NCBI GenBank assembly: GCA_964571275.1
Contig: CAZNCQ010000001.1
Location: 1-64,000 of the forward strand
Length of the DNA stretch: 64,000 nucleotides
Reading direction: 5' to 3'
From: DASRQZ01 sp964571275
GTDB lineage: Bacteria > Myxococcota_A > Polyangia > Fen-1088
Each line of letters opens with the position of its first letter. The stretch's first letter is position 1. A program made the position numbers and the translations under genes. Shown here piece by piece: positions 35,996 through 44,745 of the stretch. Under the pieces are notes generated by a model, which did not search any database, had not been told where the DNA came from, and saw only the letters and a list, made by a program, of their open reading frames with translations.

Positions 35996-36056
35996 CAGAC
36001 CTCGTTCCAGACCCCCGCTTGCCTCCGATCCGGAACGGCTTGTATCGTGTAGCGCG

Positions 36057-36797
36057 ATGGATTCTGGGGACAAGGTGGGAGTCGCCGCGCCGATCGTCCC
36101 GATCGCGCCGGCGGACGCAAGAACCGCGGCGAACGACGGCGCGGAGCTCTTGATGTGGCAGGAGAAGCTGCGTCCCCTCATGAGCGTGGTGCTGGTTGCG
36201 CTCGGATTGGCGTTCTTCGCTCTCAGCGTCTGGGACTTCCTGCAGGTGCGCGACTTCATCCTGGCTGGTCGCAGCACGGGCGTGCGCGCCGACGCGATCG
36301 CCCGCTTGGCCCCCGCTGCGACGGCGCTCACCGAGGACCAGCGCGTGCGCGAATCGCTGCTGGTCTTCGAAGCGGACGCGATCGACAAGCGATATCAGCA
36401 GGCGAGCGCGCTCTTGATGTCGCGCATCTGGGAGAAGCACATGGCGTTCCTCACCGGCATGGTGCTCGCGCTGCTGGGCGCGACGTTTGTGCTCGGCCGA
36501 TTGCGCGAGGCGAGGTCGACTCTGTCCGGCGGAACGGCGCAATGGAAGGCGGAGGTCTCGAGCGCATCGCCGGGCATCATCCTCGCGTTCCTCGGCGCGG
36601 TCCTCCTGGTCGCGTCGCTGCTGGTCCACGTCCCGATCGACGTGCGCGACACGCCGATCTACTTCCACCCCGAGATCGTCCACGCGGAGATCGGGGCGGA
36701 GAGCCCCGCACCGGTGACCGAGACACCGATGGAAAAGCCGATCGACATCTTCAAGCTCCCGGGGGCGTCGCCGACGGCCAAAAAGGCGAAGCCATGA
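36057..36797 (+). CDS. membrane protein of the peptidase-YEATS operon
   Basis: A 246-residue integral membrane protein, no family recognised. Three hydrophobic helices are visible: LMSVVLVALGLAFFALSVWDFL (about 42-62), MAFLTGMVLALLGATFVLG (about 125-145) and IILAFLGAVLLVASLLVHV (about 177-197), with a helical segment between the first two (TEDQRVRESLLVFEADAIDKRYQQ) and a Pro-rich tail after the last. It overlaps the following peptidase gene by ATGA (36794-36797), so the two proteins are made together and may form a membrane complex. ATG 36057 follows no strong ribosome site. Confidence 0.65.
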   Translation: MDSGDKVGVAAPIVPIAPADARTAANDGAELLMWQEKLRPLMSVVLVALGLAFFALSVWDFLQVRDFILAGRSTGVRADAIARLAPAATALTEDQRVRESLLVFEADAIDKRYQQASALLMSRIWEKHMAFLTGMVLALLGATFVLGRLREARSTLSGGTAQWKAEVSSASPGIILAFLGAVLLVASLLVHVPIDVRDTPIYFHPEIVHAEIGAESPAPVTETPMEKPIDIFKLPGASPTAKKAKP

Positions 36798-38662
36798 AAG
36801 ACCGCAAAGCCATGAAAGACCGCAAACCTGCCAGGACCGCCGGTGCCGCGCTGGCGATCGCGCTCATCCTATCGCTACCCGCGCGCCCCGCGAGCTGCGA
36901 ACCCTTCGCGCGGCTACAAGCAGATTGGGAGGCCGGGAAGTACGCTGCCGTGCTGCCGCAGCTCATCCGCTACTGGAACGGAGCGGCGGGTCGAACCTGG
37001 CAAGTGGCGTACATGATCGGCACCAGCTGGTGCCAGGTGGGCTTGCGCGCGCAGGGCGCAACGACGCTCGAGGACGTGCTTGAAACCTACGCGCTCCCCG
37101 CCGAAGTGCGCGAGGTGGTCACCACCGAGATCGGACGCTGCCGCGAGCCGGGCCCGACCACGGCGCGGCCGCGGGCGCCTGCGGCCGCCGACAGGTCAGT
37201 CATGGTGATCTCGGCGGCGGCGGGCGTCACCGGCAAGGGCGGCTTTCTCTTCTGGGACCAGGGCAGTCAAATCTCCGCAGACCTCCAGTCGGCGCCCATT
37301 CCTGCTTACGACCTTCGCCGGCGGCTAGTGCCGGTCTCGGCCGCGGCGCAGGCGGCCGTCGAGGGCAAGAAGCGGCTCCAAGACGATGCGGGCACGGCGG
37401 TCGTGGGCCCGTTCGCCGTCGTGGCGGCGCGCGCGGACAACGGCCTGGCCGAAGATACGGGCCGATGCCTCCAGCGGTATCGCGCCGCACTGGCGGCCCG
37501 GTTCGGGATGGAGCTGGCCCCGTACGCGGTCACGGTGTATGCGATGCCCTCGCTGGAACAGGTCGAGCTTTACGCCCAGCGCCTGCATGGCCGCTCGCTC
37601 GCGCCCGGCACGCTCGCCTATTCGATCTACGACGACCTCAGCATGGTGGGACCGGGCGGCTACGGACAATGCGGGACGCTGGCGCACGAGCTCGTGCATC
37701 TCATGATCCGGGCCCACTTCGGAAATAGCCCGGCCTGGCTGGAGGAAGGCATCGCCTCCGAAGTCGCTGTCGCCGCGGTCGACGCGGGCAAGCTCCGCTT
37801 CGCCCCGAGCTGGCGCGATGACATGCTCGTTCGCGAATGGGCTGTGCGCCCGACCGTCGCCGAGCTGCTGACAGAGAACTGGACCGCCTACCAGGCCTCG
37901 AGCCGCGAAGCCCTCGCGCGGGTCGCGGCGGTGCAGTCAATGGCAGCCGTTTTCATCCGCTACCTCGCCGATCGGGGCACACTGGACAACGTCTATTCCG
38001 CGTGCCGGGACCGGCACCTCGACCCGGAGCTGGCCCGCGGGCCGCGTCCCTACGCGCAGATCGTCGCCGATCGGCTGCACATGTCCCCAGCGGCGATCGA
38101 GGCCGACTTCGTCGGGTGGTTCCGCGCGTCCACGCCGCACGCGGCGACACTGCCAGCCAGTGGCGGGCGCAGCGGCGACGAGTCCTCGACCCTCGACGAG
38201 AACGTTCGTTCCGTCTCGCCGCCGATGGTCTCCAGCGACGGCCCGCGCTCGTCGGGTCACGACAACTTGGGTCCCGCGGGCGTCGCCAACCCGGCGGCAA
38301 CGCTCACCAACCCACCGCCGGCCGGCAACGCGCCCGCGCCGTCGAATGGATCGGCGACGTCGTTCACCCTCCGCGCCGCTGCTCGCGAGCTCGCCGACCA
38401 ATCGGCGGACGGCTCGAAGCGATATGCGTTCTCGCTCTGGCTCGAGGCGCCGCCGGCGGTCCGCGAGCGCGTGCGAGAGGTCGCGTATCACCTGCGCTAC
38501 GACAAGAACCCGCTGGACCTGGTTGGTCGCGAGGGGGCAACGTCATTCCGCGCCGAGTACAACGGATGGGGCTGCTACCAGGACGTCGCCGTCGAGGTCA
38601 CTTATCGCGACGGCCGCAGCGAACAGCGACGCTTCGATATGTGCGAGACGTTAGGCTGGTAA
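36794..38662 (+). CDS. HExxH (gluzincin-type) peptidase with C-terminal prokaryotic YEATS-like domain
   Basis: A 622-residue exported protein: signal peptide (AGAALAIALILSLPARPASC, Cys35 possibly lipidated), helical repeat-like segment (about 38-115), a zinc peptidase domain with LAHELVHLMIRAHF (His298, Glu299, His302) and WLEEG about 15 residues on (Glu317/318 as third ligand), a Ser/Pro/Asn linker (about 450-520) and a final strand domain (523-621; YAFSLWLEAPPAVRERVREVAYHLRYD, FRAEYNGWGCYQDVAVEVTYRDG) that resembles the prokaryotic YEATS family. The protease should cut proteins in the periplasm, and the YEATS-like part may bind a ligand. Start overlaps the upstream gene; ATG 36812 is an alternative. 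Confidence 0.75.
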   Translation: MKDRKAMKDRKPARTAGAALAIALILSLPARPASCEPFARLQADWEAGKYAAVLPQLIRYWNGAAGRTWQVAYMIGTSWCQVGLRAQGATTLEDVLETYALPAEVREVVTTEIGRCREPGPTTARPRAPAAADRSVMVISAAAGVTGKGGFLFWDQGSQISADLQSAPIPAYDLRRRLVPVSAAAQAAVEGKKRLQDDAGTAVVGPFAVVAARADNGLAEDTGRCLQRYRAALAARFGMELAPYAVTVYAMPSLEQVELYAQRLHGRSLAPGTLAYSIYDDLSMVGPGGYGQCGTLAHELVHLMIRAHFGNSPAWLEEGIASEVAVAAVDAGKLRFAPSWRDDMLVREWAVRPTVAELLTENWTAYQASSREALARVAAVQSMAAVFIRYLADRGTLDNVYSACRDRHLDPELARGPRPYAQIVADRLHMSPAAIEADFVGWFRASTPHAATLPASGGRSGDESSTLDENVRSVSPPMVSSDGPRSSGHDNLGPAGVANPAATLTNPPPAGNAPAPSNGSATSFTLRAAARELADQSADGSKRYAFSLWLEAPPAVRERVREVAYHLRYDKNPLDLVGREGATSFRAEYNGWGCYQDVAVEVTYRDGRSEQRRFDMCETLGW

Positions 38663-38696
38663 GCGCGTACCCGCGCTGACAGCAGCGTCGCCAAGG

Positions 38697-39428
38697 TCAA
38701 TTGCAGTCGAACGTGTCCGACTCGATTTGCGTGCTGCCGTTGATCGTGAAGTCGGTGAACCGAATCCAGCTTTCCCCGTCAATGACCGTGTCACCCCGAT
38801 TGTAGAGCCCGATCTCCGCCAGGCCCCCGGACGGGCCGCCCAAGTCCGGCATCGCGGACGCGATCTCGACGGAGCTGTCGCCAGCCGAGGCGGTGACCGT
38901 GACAACGCCGGAGTGACGGACCACACGAAACGAGCCGCTCACGGCGCTGGTGGGCATGCTGGCCATGGGCATGTCGGGCAGGAAGATCTCCAGGACCGGG
39001 GTGTCGGCCTGGCGAATGAACGCGTCCACCGGCGACGATCCGAGAATCATGCGGAACCCGGCCGCGATGCCGGGTCCGGCGCCCGTGAAGCCATCAAAGG
39101 TCAGCGTCGCGTCGAACTCATCCTCCAGCGCCCCGCCCTGCGTCAGCTCGATCACCTCGGGCGGACAATCCGGTTCGGGAGCCTGGCAGATCGGCGGCGG
39201 AACATTCCTGGCCGTCATCGTCAGCGCGCCGCCGCCCTCCCCCGTCGAGCTCACGAGCCCCTGACTGATGAGCGCGATCCGGTTCCATTTCAACGACACC
39301 GCCTCCGCGCAAGCGGGTGCGTCCAGCGTGGATCCCGCGTCGGCGGGCGCCGCCGATCCCCCACCGCACGCGCCCGCCAGGAGAACCGAGGACAACAGGG
39401 TCGCGCGCATTCCGAAAGGCGCCCTCAT
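38697..39428 (-). CDS. predicted lipoprotein, unknown function
   Basis: A 243-residue lipoprotein: signal and lipobox LLAGAC, Gly/Ala linker, then a strand-rich domain (SGSFRVVRHSGVVTVTASAGDSSVEIAS, and SWIRFTDFTINGS near the end) that resembles concanavalin-like jelly-roll folds seen in extracellular proteins. No catalytic motif found. ATG 39428. It converges with the peptidase-YEATS gene; a short inverted repeat AGCGCG/CGCGCT at 38662-38677 lies between them and could act as terminator for both. Confidence 0.65.
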   Translation of the reverse strand: MRAPFGMRATLLSSVLLAGACGGGSAAPADAGSTLDAPACAEAVSLKWNRIALISQGLVSSTGEGGGALTMTARNVPPPICQAPEPDCPPEVIELTQGGALEDEFDATLTFDGFTGAGPGIAAGFRMILGSSPVDAFIRQADTPVLEIFLPDMPMASMPTSAVSGSFRVVRHSGVVTVTASAGDSSVEIASAMPDLGGPSGGLAEIGLYNRGDTVIDGESWIRFTDFTINGSTQIESDTFDCN

Positions 39429-39497
39429 TTGACCTCCCGGCCAAGAACGTACGGCCGGGCGCGGACGATGTCGAGGGGCGCAGGCGGTGGCGTCCTG

Positions 39498-40730
39498 TCA
39501 CCCTGAGGATCGGGACGCGACGCGCAGCGATCGCCGCAGCTGAGATTCGAGGCGGGTTCCACGGCGGGACTCCGCCTCGCGACGTTTGAGCAGCGCCAGA
39601 ACCGCCGTCTCCGCCGGTGCCCGCGCGTGAGCGCGCGCGAATGCGGCGTCGCGGGCCAGCGAGCCGTCGAGGAACGCGCTGATCACCTCGGGGTGAACGT
39701 AGCACTTGCGGCACACCGACGGCGTGTTGCCCAGGCGGCGCGCGACCTGCTCGATCGCGCGCACGACGTCCCGCTGGCTCGGCGGGCGGCGGCGGGGCCG
39801 CGGCCGCGCACCGGCGGCCCCGCGCGCGTTGTCGGTGGAGCCGCTGGCGCCCGCGCCCGCGCACATCTTCCAGAGAGCGGTCGCCGCCAGCACGGTGCCG
39901 GCCCAGGTGCGAAAGTCCTTGGCGGTGAACTCTTCGCCCGCGACGTCCTGGATGTATTCGTTGACGTCGGCGGAGTCGATGGTCGCCGGCTGGTCGTCCT
40001 CGTCCAGGTACTGGAACAGCTCCTGCCCGGGCAGGTCACGACAGCGACGGACAGTGCGCGCGATCGCGGCGTCATGGATCGAGATCTCGTGAAAAACGCC
40101 GCTCTTGCCCCGAAAGCGAAACCGCACTTCGGCCCCACCGAACGAGACGTGACGATCCTTCAGCGTCGTCAGGCCGAACGATCGATTGGCGCGCGCGTAC
40201 TCCTCGTTGCCAACGCGAATGAACGTGGTCTCGAGCAGGCGCACGACCGTCGCCAGCACTTTGCGGCGCGACAGACCCGGAGCGCGCAGATCGGCGGCCA
40301 CGCGACGGCGAACGGCCGGCAGCGCGCGCGCGAACGCGATCATCTTCGCGTACTTGGTCTCGTCGCGGTGCTCGCGCCAGCGCGTGTGATAGCGGTACTG
40401 CTTCCGCCCGCGCGCGTCGCGGCCCGTGGCCTGGATGTGGCCGACGGCCTGCGCGCAGATCCAGACGTCCTGCCAGGCCGGTGGAATGGCCAGGCGGCGG
40501 ATCCGGTCGAGCCGTTCACGATCGCGCACCACGTGGCCGTCCGCGTCCAGGATCTGGAACCGCTCGACCCAGCGCTTGCCCTGCCGCAGCTTCTTCCCGG
40601 TGCGCCGCCTGCGCAGCCCCGGTTGCGAATCATCGACGTGGCGCAGCCCGGCCGCGCGCGCAGCCGCCAGCGGATCGTTCGCCTCGACAAGGGCATCGGC
40701 GAGCGGGAGCAGGGCAAGTGCGGGCGCCAC
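39498..40730 (-). CDS. DNA topoisomerase IB
   Basis: A 410-residue type IB topoisomerase of the bacterial (poxvirus-like) family. Landmarks: GKRWVERFQILDADG near the N-terminus, IPPAWQDVWICAQAVGHIQATGRDARGRKQYRYH, FIRVGNEEYARANRSFGLTTLKDRHV, FTAKDFRTWAGTVLAA and the catalytic Tyr in CRKCYVHPEVISAFLDG. It relaxes supercoils by cutting one strand through a 3'-phosphotyrosine. The start is GTG 40730. A 25-residue Arg/Pro-rich insert lies between the FTAKDF and active-site blocks. Confidence 0.92.
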   Translation of the reverse strand: MAPALALLPLADALVEANDPLAAARAAGLRHVDDSQPGLRRRRTGKKLRQGKRWVERFQILDADGHVVRDRERLDRIRRLAIPPAWQDVWICAQAVGHIQATGRDARGRKQYRYHTRWREHRDETKYAKMIAFARALPAVRRRVAADLRAPGLSRRKVLATVVRLLETTFIRVGNEEYARANRSFGLTTLKDRHVSFGGAEVRFRFRGKSGVFHEISIHDAAIARTVRRCRDLPGQELFQYLDEDDQPATIDSADVNEYIQDVAGEEFTAKDFRTWAGTVLAATALWKMCAGAGASGSTDNARGAAGARPRPRRRPPSQRDVVRAIEQVARRLGNTPSVCRKCYVHPEVISAFLDGSLARDAAFARAHARAPAETAVLALLKRREAESRRGTRLESQLRRSLRVASRSSG

Positions 40731-40787
40731 TGCTTCAAGCTAGTGGGCCGAAGCCCAGGCACAAGTGGCGTGGAGGCCGCGCGTTGG

Positions 40788-41627
40788 CTACTTGATCGCG
40801 AGCAGCTGAATGTCGAACACCAGCGTGCCCGCCGGTGCACCCGGCCGCGTCGGGTGGTCGCCATAGGCGAGATTGCCGGGGATCCAGAAGCGCATCCGAT
40901 CGCCGACCACCATGAGTTGCACGCCCTGGGTCCAACCCGCGATGACATTTCGCAGCGGAAACTTCGCGGGCGCACCGCGCGTCACCGAGCTGTCGAACAT
41001 CTTGCCGGCCGTCGTCCAGCCCGTGTAATGCACCTCCACGGTGCTGTCGGCGGTGGGGTGCTCCTTCCCCGTGCCGTGCGCGAGAACGCGGTACGCGATA
41101 CCAGACGCGGTCTTCTTTGCGCTCTTGGGCGGCGCCGCCACGTCGGCCGGCACCGTCGGCGGCGGTGGAGCATTGATGAAGTCCAGCAGCTCCACGTCGA
41201 AGACGACCGGACCGGCTGGCATACCGGGACGGCGCGGGGTGTCGCCATAGGCGAGCGAAGCGGGGATCCAGAAGCGGCGCTTCTCTCCTTTCACCATGAG
41301 CTGCAACCCTTCGTTCCACCCCTTGAGCGAGTTCTTGAGCACGAACTCCGCCGGCTTGCCGTCTTGCACCGAGCTGTCGAACATCTTGCCGTCGGCGGTC
41401 CAGCCGGTGAAGTGCACCTTCACCCGGTCGGTCAGGCCCGGGTGCTCCCCACCGTGCGCGGGCGTGAGCACCTTCCACGCCAGGCCGCTCGGCGTCCGGA
41501 TGGCGTCGGGCGGAGCGGCGGCCACGTCGGGCGGGGCGGGAAGATCCGCCGGTGCCGCCGAGGCCGACGGCGCCGCACCGAGCAGCGCCACGACGAGGAC
41601 CGCGATGAGAGAATCCTTCTTGAACAC
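40788..41627 (-). CDS. exported tandem FKBP-type peptidyl-prolyl isomerase
   Basis: A 279-residue exported protein with a signal peptide (FKKDSLIAVLVVALLGAAPSASA) and two FKBP domains in series: first VKVHFTGWTADGKMFDSS ... RRFWIPASLAYGD ... VVFDVELLDF, second VEVHYTGWTTAGKMFDSS ... MRFWIPGNLAYGD ... LVFDIQLL. Both keep most active-site aromatics, so both may be active prolyl isomerases/chaperones in the periplasm. GTG 41627 gives a well-formed signal peptide and is chosen; TTG 41663 would add 12 residues. Confidence 0.9.
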   Translation of the reverse strand: MFKKDSLIAVLVVALLGAAPSASAAPADLPAPPDVAAAPPDAIRTPSGLAWKVLTPAHGGEHPGLTDRVKVHFTGWTADGKMFDSSVQDGKPAEFVLKNSLKGWNEGLQLMVKGEKRRFWIPASLAYGDTPRRPGMPAGPVVFDVELLDFINAPPPPTVPADVAAPPKSAKKTASGIAYRVLAHGTGKEHPTADSTVEVHYTGWTTAGKMFDSSVTRGAPAKFPLRNVIAGWTQGVQLMVVGDRMRFWIPGNLAYGDHPTRPGAPAGTLVFDIQLLAIK

Positions 41628-41738
41628 GAAGCTATTACCAGCGATGGCGGCGGGCCTCGTCAACGACTTTCGGCGCGCCGTCCGCCCGGCTCCGAGGTAG
41701 CGTGCGCGCCGGTCTCGACGATCGCACAGGGATCATCA

Positions 41739-41969
41739 ATGATGCCGATCATGACGGTCACCACAGCCCGCCCTCGCGCGTACTTCATCGTCACCGGAGG
41801 CCTCTTTGCGCTCATCGCACTGGCGCACTTCGCGCGCACCATCACAGAATGGCGTCGTTTCTCCGAGGATCCGTGGTTCGCCGTCGAGGGTCCCGGCCTG
41901 GGGTTGATCGCGGGCGCTTTGGCGTTCTGGGCTTGGCGCCTGCTGCGCGCCTCGCGTCCGGCGGTTTAG
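41739..41969 (+). CDS. small two-helix membrane protein
   Basis: A 76-residue protein with two hydrophobic helices (YFIVTGGLFALIALAHFARTI and GPGLGLIAGALAFWAWRLL) separated by a short polar loop ITEWRRFSEDPWF. Several nearby starts (ATG 41739, 41742 and 41751). Small proteins of this plan are widespread and unassigned. The gene is solitary between an opposite-strand FKBP gene and a long spacer. Confidence 0.6.
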   Translation: MMPIMTVTTARPRAYFIVTGGLFALIALAHFARTITEWRRFSEDPWFAVEGPGLGLIAGALAFWAWRLLRASRPAV

Positions 41970-42334
41970 GCTCTCGGGTGCTGGGCTCTCACATTCCCAA
42001 TTGATCGCCACTGAACAAACGTATACATCGCACAATGGTTGATTGCGCTGAATTGGGGGACGAGATTGCGGGATTGGCAGTTCGGTTCGCCATTTCTCGA
42101 TGGGCGCTTGACCATCGTGTGCCGGAGCGCCTGACCGCGGTCCGGATGTCGCGCTCGCGTCGTCGCGTTCGCGCGTCCATTCGTCCACGACGGTCAGGTG
42201 CGCGCAGCGACTCGTCGTCGTGTCGACGCGCGCGCCGGCTCGCGCTGGACCATCACGCCGCGCCACCGCAGCCGACCGAGTTGCGCGTTTCTTGACCCAG
42301 CCGCGCACACGTCTGTGCCATCCTCGGCCGCGGG
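41970..42334. other. 365-base intergenic stretch
   Basis: No convincing gene. The part 41995-42060 is AT-richer than its surroundings and has a possible promoter, TTGATC at 42001-42006 and TATACA at 42022-42027 with a short 15-base spacer. Weak reading frames in 42035-42295 and on the opposite strand have Arg/Ser-rich composition typical of noncoding frames. The start of the CPBP gene follows at 42335. Confidence 0.4.
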
Positions 42335-43795
42335 ATGGACGACGAGGAGACGCAGCGAGCGGCCAAACCGGAGATGGACGTCGCGCAGCCGGCCCCTGCG
42401 TCGGACCACGAAAACGGCGAGGGAACGCTCGCCCCGCCACCTGAGGCGGCTCCAAAGCGCTTCGCGACCTGGTGGACGGTCGTCGCCTCTCTGCTGCTCG
42501 TGGGGCTGGAGGCGCTCGTCGTTGCTGGCAAGCGCGGTGCCGGCTTGCAGACCACCGGCACCGATCCGCTGAAGGCGTTCGACGGTACCGTGCGGCGCCA
42601 GACCGGCGATCCGCCCCTACCACCTGAAGTTGCCGCCGATGCCGAGCACACGCTGAAGGCGTTGATCGCCGACGGCAAGCAGCCCACGGCGGTGGCCAAT
42701 GGCGCGCGCGCGCGCCTGGCAATTGTTCTCGGGGAGAGCGGTCGATGGGCGGACGCGCAGCCGTACCTTCTCTGGTCCGATCAGGCGAGCTTCATTCCGG
42801 TCGTGACCTGCGCCTACGGCCCCGACGGCGAGACGTGCGCAAGGCTGCCCGCCTGCGATGATGCGAACCTGGCAGCACTCGAGACCTTGGCCGGACCCTG
42901 GGCGGCGCGGCGCGCGTGCAAGGCTGCCGCGCACCGGCGTGGAGATGCCGCGGCTGCGGCGAAGCTCAACGAGAGCCCCGTCGAGCACGCGCGTGGGATG
43001 GCGTGGTTGAACCTGCAGCTCGTTCTCGGCGCGCTGCTGCTGTTCGCCGGCACCGCCGCCGGAGTGGTCCTGGTGCGCGCGCGGCGCCGCGCACCTGGCC
43101 CGCCGCCATCGCCGCTGCCCGCCCCCTGGACGATGGCCGAGCTCTACGCAGCCTTGGTCCGCTGTGCGGTGCTGCCGCTGCTCTGCGCGATGGTCGTGAT
43201 GATCGTGTTGGTCGCCTCGAAGCTGCCTTACGAGCCCCTTTTCGGAATCGCACTGTATCTGTTTGGATGGGGCTGGGTGGCCCGACTGGTCTTCAGGCGT
43301 TTCGGGCTGTCGTGGACCGACGCATTGTTTGCTCGCGGCGTCGATCGCGCCGCCAAGACCGGCGTGGTCGCCTTGTTCGCCATCGCGGCGATCGGACTGG
43401 ACCGCGCTGGCCACTTCACGATCCGCTATGCCGCAGGGGCGCTCGGCTCTCGTACGCCGTGGTCCGATCAGTTTCCACCCCAGACTGCGCAGGTATCGAT
43501 GCGGCTGATCGGCATGATCCTGGAGGTCATCATCCTGGCGCCGCTGATCGAGGAGCTGGTCTGCCGGCGCGTGATCTTCGCTGCCTTCCGTCGCCGGTGG
43601 AGCTTCGGCTGGGCCGCGCTGGCGAGCGCCGCGATCTTCGCGCTACCGCATCCCTACAGCGCCGTCGGCATGCTCACGGTGGCGTGGACCGGGCTCGTGA
43701 CCGCCTGGGCATACGACCGTACCGCCAACCTGTGGCCCAGCCTGCTGGTCCACGCCGCCAACAACGCCCTCGCGGTGCTGTCTAGCCTCACCTGA
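42335..43795 (+). CDS. CPBP-family intramembrane protease
   Basis: A 486-residue membrane protein of the CPBP (ABI/Rce1-like) family. The N-terminal half has one membrane helix (TWWTVVASLLLVGLEALVVA) and a soluble Cys-containing domain (CAYGPDGETCARLPACDDANL, about 150-220), not usual in CPBP proteins. The C-terminal half has about seven helices with the three family motifs: IEELVCRR (Glu406-Glu407, Arg411), IFALPH and LLVHAANN. These form a glutamate-type active site in the membrane. Natural substrates are unknown; such proteins process peptides or affect bacteriocin immunity. Confidence 0.88.
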   Translation: MDDEETQRAAKPEMDVAQPAPASDHENGEGTLAPPPEAAPKRFATWWTVVASLLLVGLEALVVAGKRGAGLQTTGTDPLKAFDGTVRRQTGDPPLPPEVAADAEHTLKALIADGKQPTAVANGARARLAIVLGESGRWADAQPYLLWSDQASFIPVVTCAYGPDGETCARLPACDDANLAALETLAGPWAARRACKAAAHRRGDAAAAAKLNESPVEHARGMAWLNLQLVLGALLLFAGTAAGVVLVRARRRAPGPPPSPLPAPWTMAELYAALVRCAVLPLLCAMVVMIVLVASKLPYEPLFGIALYLFGWGWVARLVFRRFGLSWTDALFARGVDRAAKTGVVALFAIAAIGLDRAGHFTIRYAAGALGSRTPWSDQFPPQTAQVSMRLIGMILEVIILAPLIEELVCRRVIFAAFRRRWSFGWAALASAAIFALPHPYSAVGMLTVAWTGLVTAWAYDRTANLWPSLLVHAANNALAVLSSLT

Positions 43796-43992
43796 CCGGG
43801 AACAGCGTCTGACGTCACGTATCGCACTGTGCCCGCCAGCTCAGTGTGAGCGGCCTTTGCGTTCTGCGCGCCTTTGGCCGCGCGCACGTCGTACGAGGGA
43901 GAGCCGTCGGCCTTGGTGGCTCTGGTGGCGCATGTCAGAGGCAAACGGCCCGTGGTATTGAACGGTCACGCGACAGGCTTGCCCGGCGCCGC

Positions 43993-44745
43993 GTGACGAT
44001 CATGATCCTTCTGACCAGCATCTACGATGACGTTCGCCTGTTGCCGCACTTCCTGCAGCATTACGAGGAGCTCGGCGTGACGCAGTTCTACTGTGTCGCG
44101 CAGGTCGATCAGAATCGGGCGCTGCTGGACGAGATCGCCGGCCACGCGCGCGGCCACCGATTCGTCGTCGCGCACGTGATGCAGGGGACGTTTCACCCGT
44201 GGCCGATCTATCAACAGCTCGATGCCGTCCGGCAGCGCTACGTTCGGCCCGACGAGTGGATCCTGTGCGCCGACCTGGACGAGTTCCTCGACCCGGACGT
44301 GTCGATCGGGGAGCTCGTCGCCCGGTGCGAGGACGCGGGGGCCGACTACGCGAAGGGCGTCCTCGTCGATCGGATCGCCGCGAACGGCGCGTTCCCGCCG
44401 CTCGGCGACGGTCCGCTGGGCGCACAGTTCCCGCTGGCAGCGGCGCTGACCGGAAAGTTGCTGCGCGCGTACGTGGACAAGGTCCCGATCATGCGTGGCA
44501 GTTGCCCGGTTCAGGACGGCTTGCACCAGACCACCGGCCGCCCGCTGCTCGCCGCGCCGGTCTCGGTCTTTCACTACAAGTGGTTCGATGGGGTGCAGGC
44601 GCGCATGATCGATCGGCTCTACACGCGCATGCTCAACGGCGAGGGCTGCTGGCCCGAGGCCAAGCGCTTCGTCGACTACGTCCGGCACACGGGCCCCCGG
44701 ATCGACGTGAACGACTCGTTCTGGGAGGTGCGAAGGATCGAATGA
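43993..44745 (+). CDS. glycosyltransferase (Glyco_tranf_2_4-like)
   Basis: A 250-residue cytoplasmic glycosyltransferase-like protein. It opens with ILLTSIYDDVRLLPHFLQHYEELGVTQFY and carries the nucleotide-sugar motif CADLDEFLDPD, as in the GT2-related family containing DLDEF, then VFHYKWFDGVQARM late in the sequence. GTG 43993 or ATG 44002. It is the first of three glycosyltransferase genes joined by ATGA/GTGA overlaps, so they act in one glycan pathway. Donor and acceptor are not known. Confidence 0.85.
   Translation: MTIMILLTSIYDDVRLLPHFLQHYEELGVTQFYCVAQVDQNRALLDEIAGHARGHRFVVAHVMQGTFHPWPIYQQLDAVRQRYVRPDEWILCADLDEFLDPDVSIGELVARCEDAGADYAKGVLVDRIAANGAFPPLGDGPLGAQFPLAAALTGKLLRAYVDKVPIMRGSCPVQDGLHQTTGRPLLAAPVSVFHYKWFDGVQARMIDRLYTRMLNGEGCWPEAKRFVDYVRHTGPRIDVNDSFWEVRRIE

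Noticed and set aside
34988..36388. N-terminal extension of the 719-residue membrane protein through the thioredoxin and next genes
   Set aside because: The frame runs antisense to well-defined thioredoxin-TPR coding sequence and has no start or signal; ATG 34987 begins the hydrophobic N-terminus.
42035..42295. 86-residue open frame in the 365-base gap
   Set aside because: Mostly Arg/Ser with no ribosome site or recognisable domain; typical of noncoding GC-rich DNA.
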